Source of the DNA: an uncultured Gammaproteobacteria bacterium
Lineage (GTDB): Bacteria > Pseudomonadota > Gammaproteobacteria > Chromatiales > Chromatiaceae
Direction of reading: 5' to 3'
Assembly (NCBI GenBank): GCA_937926265.1
Contig: CALAZS010000031.1
Coordinates: forward strand, 1 to 16,535
DNA length: 16,535 bases
Below the pieces are notes generated by a model that was not told the origin of the DNA, searched no databases, and saw only the letters and a list, made by a program, of their open reading frames with translations. The position numbers and the translations under genes are program-made. Position 1 is the stretch's first letter. Each line of letters opens with the position of its first letter. Positions 1 to 7,295 of the stretch are shown here, piece after piece.

Positions 1-1299
1 CAACGCATCAATGGATTCTGTTTCCGTCGGTTCTATAAGAAAGCATTCAGGAACTAGCAATGGGAAATAGGTGGTTGGTGCATGCACGCCATAGTCAAGT
101 AAACGCTTGGCAAAATCCATTGCCGTCACATCAAGCTCTTTGGCCTGCTTTTTCAGGGTGATGATAAATTCATGCGTCGCACGTCTTTCAGGATAAGCAG
201 CGGTAAAACCAGCCTGCTGCATTTTCTTCAGCATATAGTTGGCATTCAATGTGGAGTATTCTGCCACCCGGGTCATACCTTCTCGGCCGAGCATACGCGC
301 ATAGATATACGCCCTGAGCAAAATTCCTGCATTTCCGGCAAATGCTGATAAACGTCCAATTGATTCCGGTCTGTCTTTCTGGGTGAGGAAACGATATTGA
401 CTGCCATCAAAATCGACCATAGGAACCGGCAGGAATGGTACAAGTCTTTCACTAACACCGACCGGGCCAGCCCCGGGACCACCACCACCGTGAGGGGTTG
501 AAAAGGTTTTATGCAGATTCATGTGAATAACATCAAATCCCATATCACCAGGTCGAACCTTGCCGAGGATTGCATTAAGGTTAGCGCCATCGTAGTAAAG
601 CAGACCGCCTGCTTCATGAACAAGTTTGGCAATTTCCTGGATGCGTCGTTCAAACACACCCACTGTAGACGGGTTGGTTAACATGATACCGGCTGTATTC
701 GGGCCAAGCACTTCTTTCAAAGCCTCGACATCAATATCACCATCATCCCTGGTGGGGATTTCACGAATTTTGAAACCGCACATCACTGCGGAAGCCGGGT
801 TTGTACCATGAGCTGCATCCGGCACGATAATCTCTCTTCTTTCGGTGTCGCCCCGGGCATCATGGTATGCACGGATCATTGCCACACCGGCAAACTCTCC
901 CTGGGCACCTGCCATTGGTGATAAGGACACAGCTTTCATACCGGTGACATGCTTGAGAATTTCCTGCAAATCGTACATGCAGGATAAGAACCCCTGGCTG
1001 TGGGAAACTGGTGCATGAGGATGACGGTCGACCAGGCCAGGCAACATTGCCAGAGAATTACAGGCCCTGGGATTGTATTTCATGGTGCAGGATCCCAACG
1101 GGTAAAAGTTGGTATCAATTGAAAAGTTCTTTTGTGACAGGCGGGTATAATGACGAACAACCTGCATTTCTGAAACTTCAGGCATTTGCGGTGGATCTTT
1201 TCTGAGAAACTCAGCAGGCAAATCATCTAAATTGGATTCAGATGCCGGTGATTGTGCAAGTGCCCGACGGCCAGTAGAAGATTGTTCAAAAATTAACAT
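1..1299 (-). CDS. gcvPB: Glycine dehydrogenase (decarboxylating) subunit 2, P-protein beta, 3' end missing
   Basis: This is the PLP-binding half of the split P-protein. It decarboxylates glycine and passes the aminomethyl group to the lipoyl arm of GcvH in the cytoplasm. The frame is open from an ATG at 1299 to the window edge, giving 433 residues starting MLIFEQSSTGRRALAQ; bacterial GcvPB is about 480-490 residues, so roughly the last 50 are outside the window. Family landmarks are the CTMKYNPRACN stretch near residue 71, the DAAHGTNPAS motif near 161, and HMNLHKTFSTPHGGGGPG with the presumed Schiff-base lysine K264. It follows gcvPA after a 61-bp gap, as the last visible gene of a gcvT-gcvH-gcvPA-gcvPB operon. 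The Shine-Dalgarno match before the ATG is poor. Identification is secure. Confidence 0.96.
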   Translation of the reverse strand, partial: MLIFEQSSTGRRALAQSPASESNLDDLPAEFLRKDPPQMPEVSEMQVVRHYTRLSQKNFSIDTNFYPLGSCTMKYNPRACNSLAMLPGLVDRHPHAPVSHSQGFLSCMYDLQEILKHVTGMKAVSLSPMAGAQGEFAGVAMIRAYHDARGDTERREIIVPDAAHGTNPASAVMCGFKIREIPTRDDGDIDVEALKEVLGPNTAGIMLTNPSTVGVFERRIQEIAKLVHEAGGLLYYDGANLNAILGKVRPGDMGFDVIHMNLHKTFSTPHGGGGPGAGPVGVSERLVPFLPVPMVDFDGSQYRFLTQKDRPESIGRLSAFAGNAGILLRAYIYARMLGREGMTRVAEYSTLNANYMLKKMQQAGFTAAYPERRATHEFIITLKKQAKELDVTAMDFAKRLLDYGVHAPTTYFPLLVPECFLIEPTETESIDAL

Positions 1300-1343
1300 G
1301 TATATAACGCTTTAAATTGAAGTTTGATTGAAAGTTTTCTGTT

Positions 1344-1361
1344 AAACCCGGACCGGGGTTT
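1344..1361 (-). other. Small intercistronic hairpin between gcvPA and gcvPB
   Basis: AAACCC (1344-1349) and GGGTTT (1356-1361) form a 6-bp inverted repeat with a 6-nt loop. Its right arm touches the gcvPA stop codon. No T-run follows on the minus strand, so it is unlikely to terminate; it could mark an mRNA processing or stability site. It may also be chance. Confidence 0.25.
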
Positions 1362-2731
1362 TATGCCGCATGCTTCTCAAGCAAATGTTTAAGCCTGTCT
1401 ACATAAGCATCGACACCTTCCAGGGTCTGTTTTTCTGTAGAGCACACCAGCAGCGCATTACCAAGTTCAGGATACTCATTGATAAGGTTATATCCCGCCA
1501 GAACATTTTCCTCAGCCAGTTCATCAAGTAACTGTTGCGTTTCAATCGGAAGTCTCAGAACAGTTTCATGAAAAACCGGGCTTGAAAACAACACCTCTAC
1601 CCCGTCAATTTCTGTCAGGCGTGAAATTAATTGACGATGATTCTGATGGGAAGCACTGGCGGTTCGTGCCAAACCATCAGCACCCATCATGGCCATATGA
1701 ATGGTTGCTGCGGTGACCATTAAACCCTGGTTGGTACAAATGTTTGAAGTCGCCTTTGAGCGGCGAATATGTTGCTCCCTGGCCTGCAGGGTCAAGGTAA
1801 ATCCACGCTTGCCGTCAAGGTCAACGGTTTGACCGATAATCCGCCCCGGCATCTGACGGACAATTTTTTCCCGACAGCACATGAAACCAAAATAAGGCCC
1901 ACCCGAAGACAGCGGAATACCAAGTGGCTGACCTTCACCACAGGCGATATCGACTCCGGCATTACCCCACTGGCCCGGCGGATTAAGCACAGACATCAGC
2001 AACGGGTTGACCACTGCAATGGTCATGATATTTCGTTGCTCGGCCCATTGTGTCAGCAAATCAACGTCTTCCAGCACGCCAAAAAAGTTTGGCTGGCAAA
2101 TAACCATTGCGGAAATATCTTCATTATCAAAAGCATCCAGTGCAGAGAAATCGGTTTTGCCGGTTTGTTGATCAAACGGAAGCTCGATCAATTCAATACC
2201 CTGGTTGTTAACGATACTGAAAGCTGTATCACGGTAAGCAGGGTTCAGTGAAGTTGGAACAAGAATTTTGCCTGATTTTGATTTGCGGTTTGCCCGAATA
2301 GCCATCAACATTGCTTCACCAAGAGCCGAAGCACCATCGTATAGAGAGGCATTGGAGGCATCCATGTCCATCAGTGCCGTCATCATCGACTGGAATTCAT
2401 ATAAAAGCTGCAATGTGCCCTGGCTGGCTTCAGCCTGGTAAGGCGTGTAAGCACTGTAAAATTCACCGCGTGTCGCCACCTCCCAAACCGCAGCAGGAAT
2501 GTGATGATCGTAAGCACCGGCTCCGATAAAACAGTATGCACCCAGGTCCTGTCGGGCATGTTTGTGCATCAGGGCACTGACTTGCATTTCTGACATGCCT
2601 TCAGGAATACCATCCAGGGAAAAGCGGGTTAACTCCTCAGGTATTTCATCGAACAGGTCATCAATGCTGTCAACGCCAATCGTTGATAGCATCTGCTCAA
2701 CTTCTTGTTCAGTGTGCGGGATAAACGGCAT
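1361..2731 (-). CDS. gcvPA: Glycine dehydrogenase (decarboxylating) subunit 1, P-protein alpha
   Basis: This is the N-terminal half of glycine decarboxylase, encoded separately. It has the aminotransferase-like fold but not the PLP-binding lysine, and pairs with GcvPB to form the active P-protein. The 456-residue length is normal for the split form. The N-terminus MPFIPHTEQEVEQMLSTIGV and the stretches AYTPYQAEASQGTLQLLYEF (about 94-113) and IRRSKATSNICTNQGLM (about 325-341) are characteristic. An AAGGA-type ribosome site lies about 12 nt before the ATG. It begins 15 bp after gcvH and is clearly in the same operon. E. coli carries one fused gcvP instead, so this split marks a different gammaproteobacterial lineage. 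Confidence 0.96.
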   Translation of the reverse strand: MPFIPHTEQEVEQMLSTIGVDSIDDLFDEIPEELTRFSLDGIPEGMSEMQVSALMHKHARQDLGAYCFIGAGAYDHHIPAAVWEVATRGEFYSAYTPYQAEASQGTLQLLYEFQSMMTALMDMDASNASLYDGASALGEAMLMAIRANRKSKSGKILVPTSLNPAYRDTAFSIVNNQGIELIELPFDQQTGKTDFSALDAFDNEDISAMVICQPNFFGVLEDVDLLTQWAEQRNIMTIAVVNPLLMSVLNPPGQWGNAGVDIACGEGQPLGIPLSSGGPYFGFMCCREKIVRQMPGRIIGQTVDLDGKRGFTLTLQAREQHIRRSKATSNICTNQGLMVTAATIHMAMMGADGLARTASASHQNHRQLISRLTEIDGVEVLFSSPVFHETVLRLPIETQQLLDELAEENVLAGYNLINEYPELGNALLVCSTEKQTLEGVDAYVDRLKHLLEKHAA

Positions 2732-2746
2732 AAAAAAACAACGTCC

Positions 2747-3142
2747 TTAATGATCTTCAGATTCAACCAATTCCGAGTAAGCCTCTGCATCAAGAAGATC
2801 ATCCATTTCAGAGCTGTTACTCAACTTTATTTTGTAAATCCAGCCGTTATCGTACGGCTGTTCGTTAACAAGTTCAGGACTGTCAACCAGGTCTTCGTTG
2901 ATTTCTATAACTTCACCAGTGACAGGACTGTAAATATCCGAGGCCGCTTTAACAGACTCAACAACGCCTGCTTCGCCACCTGTTTCAATGACATCACCAA
3001 TATCAGGTAGTTCAACAAAAACCAGGTCGCCAAGAAGTTCTTGCGCATGATCTGTTATGCCAATAGTGACCGTGTCATCGCCCTCATCTTTCACCCATTC
3101 GTGTGAACTGGTAAACATCAAGTCAGCCGGGATATTGCTCAT
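2747..3142 (-). CDS. gcvH: Glycine cleavage system H protein (lipoyl carrier)
   Basis: GcvH shuttles the aminomethyl group from the P-protein to the T-protein on a lipoyl arm. The 131 residues form one lipoyl domain of normal length. The lipoylation site is the lysine in VESVKAASDIYSP (K65), preceded by the typical SHEWVKDEGD strand and ITDHAQELLGDLVFVELP. A GGGGGAA Shine-Dalgarno sequence lies about 7 nt before the ATG. It sits 51 bp after gcvT and 15 bp before gcvPA, in the standard T-H-P order. Lipoylation itself is inferred from the motif. Confidence 0.97.
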   Translation of the reverse strand: MSNIPADLMFTSSHEWVKDEGDDTVTIGITDHAQELLGDLVFVELPDIGDVIETGGEAGVVESVKAASDIYSPVTGEVIEINEDLVDSPELVNEQPYDNGWIYKIKLSNSSEMDDLLDAEAYSELVESEDH

Positions 3143-3193
3143 GATAGGATTCCCCCAAATTAAGCCAAAGTTAGAATATTGAAACTGAGGCGA

Positions 3194-4294
3194 TTAATAA
3201 CAGGCTTTGCCGGCACGTGCAAATGGAAGTTTGACTACCTCAACAGGCAGGCGCTTGCCACGAATGTCCACCAACAGCTTATCAGCGCTACCGGCTGACA
3301 AGCGCGCAAAAGCAATGGCTTTTTCCAGCGTCGGTGAAAAACCACCCGAGGTAATCTCGCCAACTTGCTGATCACCATCAAAGATTTTTTGATGATCCCT
3401 TAAAACCCCGCGCCCCTGAAGAATTAAACCGGTAAATTTCCTGAGATTACCTTCAGCCTTAAGGCTTTCCAGCGCACTGCGGCCAATAAAATCCCTGTCT
3501 TCCGGTTCAAGTGCTACAGTCCAGGACAAACCGGCTTCCAGTGGCGAAGTTTCTTCATCCATGTCAGAGCCATAAAGGTTCATTCCTGCTTCCAGCCTGA
3601 GCGTGTCCCGGGCGCCAAGTCCGCATGGCTTGACACCTGCCTTGATCAGAACCTGCCAGATACTGACAGCCTCTGACTCCGGCATCAAAATCTCAAAACC
3701 ATCTTCGCCGGTGTAACCGGTGCGACCAATAAACCAGTCCTCATTGCTAACCGCGTTAAAGGGCTTAAGCTCAGCAGCGCCATCGGCTACTGCTTTTCCG
3801 GCAAATTGCCCAATCACCGGTAGTGACTTACTTACCGCGTTGGGGCCCTGAACTGCAATCATTGCCAGGTCATCTCTTACCCGAACTTCAACATCATAGC
3901 TGCCAGCATGCTGCTTCAACCAGGCAATATCCTTTTCAGCAGTACCCGCATTAACCACCAGCCTGAACCAGTCCTCCTGCATAAAATAAACAATCAGGTC
4001 ATCGATGACACCACCATCCTGGTTCAGCATACAGCTATATAATGCCTTGCCTTCTGTTTTAAGTTTGGCAACATCATTTGCCAGCAGGTATCTGAGAAAA
4101 TCCCGTGTTTTATATCCATGAAGATCAACTGCCTGCATATGGGAAACATCAAACATGCCTGCGTCTTTTCGCACTGCATGATGCTCTTCAATCTGGGAAC
4201 CGTAATTTACCGGCATATCCCAGTTGCCAAAGTCCACCATGCGGGCATTTAAATCACGATGGGACTGGTTAAGAATGGTTTTTTGTAATGTCAT
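3194..4294 (-). CDS. gcvT: Glycine cleavage system T protein (aminomethyltransferase)
   Basis: GcvT transfers the methylene carbon from aminomethyl-lipoyl-GcvH to tetrahydrofolate, releasing ammonia and forming 5,10-methylene-THF. Its 366 residues match the family length. Seen in the protein are the N-terminal HRDLNARMVDFGNWDMPVNY block, GGVIDDLIVYF with the conserved aspartates near residue 98 that correspond to the catalytic Asp region, and GRTGYTGEDGFEI near 190. It is the first gcv gene, 137 bp after the iron permease gene. I see no glycine riboswitch and no convincing sigma-70 promoter in that AT-rich gap, so how the operon starts is unresolved. Confidence 0.97.
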   Translation of the reverse strand: MTLQKTILNQSHRDLNARMVDFGNWDMPVNYGSQIEEHHAVRKDAGMFDVSHMQAVDLHGYKTRDFLRYLLANDVAKLKTEGKALYSCMLNQDGGVIDDLIVYFMQEDWFRLVVNAGTAEKDIAWLKQHAGSYDVEVRVRDDLAMIAVQGPNAVSKSLPVIGQFAGKAVADGAAELKPFNAVSNEDWFIGRTGYTGEDGFEILMPESEAVSIWQVLIKAGVKPCGLGARDTLRLEAGMNLYGSDMDEETSPLEAGLSWTVALEPEDRDFIGRSALESLKAEGNLRKFTGLILQGRGVLRDHQKIFDGDQQVGEITSGGFSPTLEKAIAFARLSAGSADKLLVDIRGKRLPVEVVKLPFARAGKACY

Positions 4295-4431
4295 GAGGCT
4301 ACCAGTGAAATTATTTTATTGGAGTTTGGCATATTTCACCTGGAACAACACCCGAGAAAAAACGGGAAATCCGAAAAAGAAATTAATGCTGCCAGATACT
4401 GCAAACTTTAATTTAAATCTTAATGAAAACC
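4295..4431 (-). other. AT-rich leader between the iron permease gene and gcvT
   Basis: This 137-bp gap should hold the gcv promoter if the operon is independent of the iron genes. It contains AT-rich runs and a partial direct repeat (CTTAATGAAAAC, then CTTAATGCAA) close to the permease stop. There is a weak CCCG/CGGG inverted repeat around 4352-4367. I found neither a glycine-riboswitch signature nor a good -35/-10 pair, and no clear terminator for the permease gene. Confidence 0.3.
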
Positions 4432-6078
4432 TTAATGCAAGCGGGCTGATTTTTTCACCAGCACGCTGACCGGAATTAACCCAATAATAACCAGCGCAAC
4501 GGCCGGTAATGCCGCTCTTTCCCATTCGCCCTCAGAAGTCATTTCATAAATTCTGACCGCCAGCGTATCCCATCCGAAAGGCCTGAGTAATAAAGTTGCC
4601 GGCATCTCTTTCATGGTATCAACCATCACCAGCAAGGCGGCAGTCAGCATACCCGGCCTCAGCATCGGAAAGTAAACCAGCCTGACTGTCTGCCAGCCTG
4701 AAGCGCCCAGACTCTGTGCTGCTTCTGACATTGATGGTTTTATTCTTTCCATGGCACTTTCAATTGGGCCGTAGGCCACAGCCTGAAACCTGGCGTAATA
4801 AGCAATAAGAAGTGCCAGCACCGTACCACTGAAAACCAGGGCCGTTTCAACAGCAAATAAATACTCAATTAAATCGGCCAGGCGCTGGTCAAACCATACC
4901 AGCGAAATCATCACACCTACAGCCAGCACAGAGCCCGGCAAAGCATATCCCAATGTACCCAGCCTGACCGATAATTTGGCAATCATATTGGAATGCAGGC
5001 GACGGTTGTAAGCTAAAATAAATGCCCCGATGACGGTTAAAACCGCGGCAGACAATCCCAGGATAAAAGTGTGCCAAAAAAGATCAATATATCGCTCATC
5101 AATGTACATGCGTGATTCCCATGCCCACAGCACAAGCTGAACCAGCGGCATTAAGAAAGCCAATGAAAATACCAAACTGCAATAAAAAGTCACCCACCAT
5201 TTTTTCTGACCGGTGAGTTGAATGCGACGCCAGCGGTTAGAACGGTTTTCATCAAATCGCGAGCGCCCCCTTAAATAGCGTTCGATTGTTAATGCAATCA
5301 GCACCAGGGCGAGTAACAGCGTCGCCAGCTGTGCTGCAGCCTGCAGGTCAAAAAAACCAAACCAGGCTTTATAAATGGCAGTGGTAAAAGTGTCGTAATT
5401 AAATACCGCGACAGCACCAAAATCAGCCAATGCCTCCATCAAGGCCAGGCTTAAACCTGCAACAATTCCCGGCCTTGCCATTGGCAGCGCAACTTTGTAG
5501 AACGCTTGAAAGGGAGAAAGGCCGAGGCTGCGACCGGCATCAAACACGGATTGACCCTGGCTTAAAAAAGCAACACGCGCCAGCATGTAAACATAGGGGT
5601 ATAACACCAGCACCATGACAAAAATTACGCCGTAAGCGTTACGTACTTCAATAAACCAGTTGCCGGGAAGATTTAACAGCGTTCGCAATGATGATTGAAC
5701 CGGACCGGAAAAATCCATAAGCCCCAGGAAAACAAAGGCGAGAACGTACGCAGGCATGGCGAACGGTAACATGAGTGCCCAGTCAAAAAACTTTCGTCCG
5801 GGAAATTCGCACATGCTTGTCAGCCAGGCCAGGCTGATTCCAAGCAAAAGCACACCAATACTCACGCCCAACAATAAAACAAAGGTGTTAAAAATCACAT
5901 CCGGCAACAAGGTACTGGCCATGTGCGCCCAGACGTCCTGGTTTATTGATAGCCAGGACAGGGACAAAACCAGCAGGGGCATAAAAACGACAAAAGCCAG
6001 CATAATGCTGGCCGTCTGCCAGCCACGGTTTAGGCCGCCTGGCAAAATCATCGTATTACTTGAACGTCTATGCTTCAC
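4432..6078 (-). CDS. fbpB: Iron(III) ABC transporter permease, FbpB type
   Basis: This inner-membrane permease moves ferric iron delivered by the periplasmic binding protein. It has 548 residues and many hydrophobic segments in two repeated halves, as in FbpB/SfuB, where one chain holds two MetI-like domains. Each half has an EAA-type loop that would dock the ATPase: GRSLGLSPFQAFYKVALPMA (about 182-201) and EAAQSLGASGWQTVRLVYFP (452-471). The longest frame opens with GTG at 6078 without a clear ribosome site; the ATG at 6051 (residue 10) is an alternative. It follows the binding-protein gene after a 133-bp gap holding a terminator-like hairpin and a second Fur-like box. No ATPase gene is in the window. 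The family is secure; iron specificity rests on the partner gene and the Fur-like sites. Confidence 0.9.
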   Translation of the reverse strand: MKHRRSSNTMILPGGLNRGWQTASIMLAFVVFMPLLVLSLSWLSINQDVWAHMASTLLPDVIFNTFVLLLGVSIGVLLLGISLAWLTSMCEFPGRKFFDWALMLPFAMPAYVLAFVFLGLMDFSGPVQSSLRTLLNLPGNWFIEVRNAYGVIFVMVLVLYPYVYMLARVAFLSQGQSVFDAGRSLGLSPFQAFYKVALPMARPGIVAGLSLALMEALADFGAVAVFNYDTFTTAIYKAWFGFFDLQAAAQLATLLLALVLIALTIERYLRGRSRFDENRSNRWRRIQLTGQKKWWVTFYCSLVFSLAFLMPLVQLVLWAWESRMYIDERYIDLFWHTFILGLSAAVLTVIGAFILAYNRRLHSNMIAKLSVRLGTLGYALPGSVLAVGVMISLVWFDQRLADLIEYLFAVETALVFSGTVLALLIAYYARFQAVAYGPIESAMERIKPSMSEAAQSLGASGWQTVRLVYFPMLRPGMLTAALLVMVDTMKEMPATLLLRPFGWDTLAVRIYEMTSEGEWERAALPAVALVIIGLIPVSVLVKKSARLH

Positions 6079-6108
6079 TTAAAAAAATCATTCAGAATAA
6101 AACAAAAA

Positions 6109-6127
6109 GGAAATGATAATCAGGAAA
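6109..6127. promoter_or_regulatory. Second Fur-like box, upstream of the permease gene
   Basis: The sequence contains an uninterrupted 11-base match to the Fur consensus core, AATGATAATCA (6112-6122). Over the 19-mer it matches 13 of 19 positions by my count. It lies 31 bp upstream of the GTG of the permease gene and downstream of the intergenic terminator hairpin. This suggests that the permease gene has its own iron-controlled promoter, although I see no good -35/-10 pair. Confidence 0.4.
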
Positions 6128-6157
6128 ATAAAAATCGGGCTGTAAAAATTACAGCCC
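6125..6157 (-). terminator. Rho-independent terminator-like hairpin between fbpA and fbpB
   Basis: GGGCTGTAA (6137-6145) and TTACAGCCC (6149-6157) form a perfect 9-bp stem with a 3-nt loop. On the minus strand it is followed, after two bases, by a T-rich tail (TTTTTATTTT). It begins 54 bp after the binding-protein stop codon. It probably lowers transcription into the permease gene, which would fit the usual need for more binding protein than permease. Confidence 0.75.
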
Positions 6158-6211
6158 AGTTATTTATGATTGTTTTTTATCCTTGTTATTTGTCATTTAC
6201 CAATTATTAAT

Positions 6212-7210
6212 TTACTTGTATCCAACCTTATCCATCAGTCGAACAGCCTGAGCCTGCAAACGACCAGCTTCTGCCAGGTTAATATCATCTGACTTGAAAC
6301 TACCCCAGCCCTTAACAATACCGGAAGACTCGACAGAAGATGCTACCGGATATTCCATGTTCAAATTGGCCAGCATTGACTGTGCCTTGTCAGAAACCAT
6401 CCACTCTAAAAACTTAACCGCTTTTTCTTTGTGCGGAGCATGACTGGTAAGACCAATGCCAGATATATTGACATGGACTCCTGAGCTATCCTGGTTAGGC
6501 CAGAACAGGGCTGCATTTTGCGATTCGCCTTTGTCTTCAAGCCTACCAAAGTAGTAAGTATTCACTATAGCTACATCACATTGTCCTGACTGAACCGCCT
6601 GAATCGTTTTGGTATCATTTGAAAATGGTGGTAACGCCAGGTTATCAACCCAGCCTTTTACGATCTGGCCGGTCTTTTCTTCGCCATGACGACTGATCAT
6701 CATCGCAACCAGTGACTGATTATAAACCTTTTTGGAAGTTCTCAGGCATAAGCGCCCCTTCCATTTTTCACCAGCCAAATCTTCATATGTGGTTAATTCA
6801 GCATCGGTGACATTTTGAGTGTTGTATACAATGGTTCTGGCCCTGACCGTTACACCATACCAGCGACCTTGCGGGTCACGCAGGTGTTCAGGCACTCTCT
6901 GGTCAAGCACATCCGATTTAACTGGCTGAAGCACACCTTCTTGTGCTGCATGCCAGAGATTTCCGGCATCGACAGTGATCAGCAAATCCGCCGGAGACCT
7001 TTTGCCTTCAGCCTTGAGGCGCTGCAGCAAGGGACCCGCCTTGTCGGTGATGTATTTAACGGAAGTGCCTGTTTCTTTCTCAAATTCATCAAACAATGGT
7101 TTTACCAGGTGCTCTTTCCTGGCCGAATAAACCACAATTTCATCCGCCACAGCGGTCATAACAGGCAGACCAAAAACTGAAACCACAATAGCAATAATTA
7201 ATGAGCGCAT
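6212..7210 (-). CDS. fbpA: Periplasmic iron(III)-binding protein of an ABC transporter (FbpA family)
   Basis: This binding protein captures ferric iron in the periplasm and hands it to the adjacent permease. The 332-residue precursor opens with a hydrophobic signal peptide, probably cleaved after MTAVA at residue 22 before DEIVVYSARKEHL. The mature start, IVVYSARKE, is typical of Fe3+-binding proteins. A twin tyrosine in AIVNTYYFGRL (Y219 and Y220) corresponds to the iron-ligand tyrosines of FbpA/FutA-type proteins. An AGAGG ribosome site lies 5 nt before the ATG. Transcription is likely from the strong promoter at 7250-7277, with a Fur-like site overlapping its -10. It begins 85 bp after ubiI, with no clear terminator between. 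Iron as the substrate is well supported by family, ligands and regulation together, though not proven. Confidence 0.9.
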   Translation of the reverse strand: MRSLIIAIVVSVFGLPVMTAVADEIVVYSARKEHLVKPLFDEFEKETGTSVKYITDKAGPLLQRLKAEGKRSPADLLITVDAGNLWHAAQEGVLQPVKSDVLDQRVPEHLRDPQGRWYGVTVRARTIVYNTQNVTDAELTTYEDLAGEKWKGRLCLRTSKKVYNQSLVAMMISRHGEEKTGQIVKGWVDNLALPPFSNDTKTIQAVQSGQCDVAIVNTYYFGRLEDKGESQNAALFWPNQDSSGVHVNISGIGLTSHAPHKEKAVKFLEWMVSDKAQSMLANLNMEYPVASSVESSGIVKGWGSFKSDDINLAEAGRLQAQAVRLMDKVGYK

Positions 7211-7235
7211 ACTTACCTCTAAACTAATTACAAAT

Positions 7236-7254
7236 GATAATGATTCGCAATTAT
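7236..7254. promoter_or_regulatory. Fur-like operator overlapping the fbpA promoter
   Basis: Read on the minus strand, this 19-mer matches the Fur consensus at 13 of 19 positions, including ten consecutive bases AATCATTATC. It overlaps the -10 hexamer and the probable start point of the fbpA promoter, where an iron-loaded Fur repressor would block polymerase. The call is from sequence pattern only. Confidence 0.65.
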
Positions 7255-7277
7255 ATTTCTATCGGGACATCTGTCAA
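7250..7277 (-). promoter_or_regulatory. Consensus sigma-70 promoter for fbpA
   Basis: On the minus strand there is a perfect TTGACA (7272-7277), a 16-bp spacer and a perfect TATAAT (7250-7255). Transcription should start near 7243, giving a leader of about 33 nt before the fbpA ATG. Such a strong promoter is expected to be held down by a repressor, which fits the overlapping Fur-like site. Confidence 0.82.
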
Positions 7278-7295
7278 CATATTTTCTGAAACTGC

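Noticed and set aside
1769..2251. 160-codon plus-strand frame inside gcvPA
   Set aside because: It is fully antisense to a well-conserved gcvPA and its translation has no recognisable domain.
4295..4431. Glycine riboswitch before gcvT
   Set aside because: The leader lacks the conserved aptamer sequences and paired stems; it is AT-rich and too plain.
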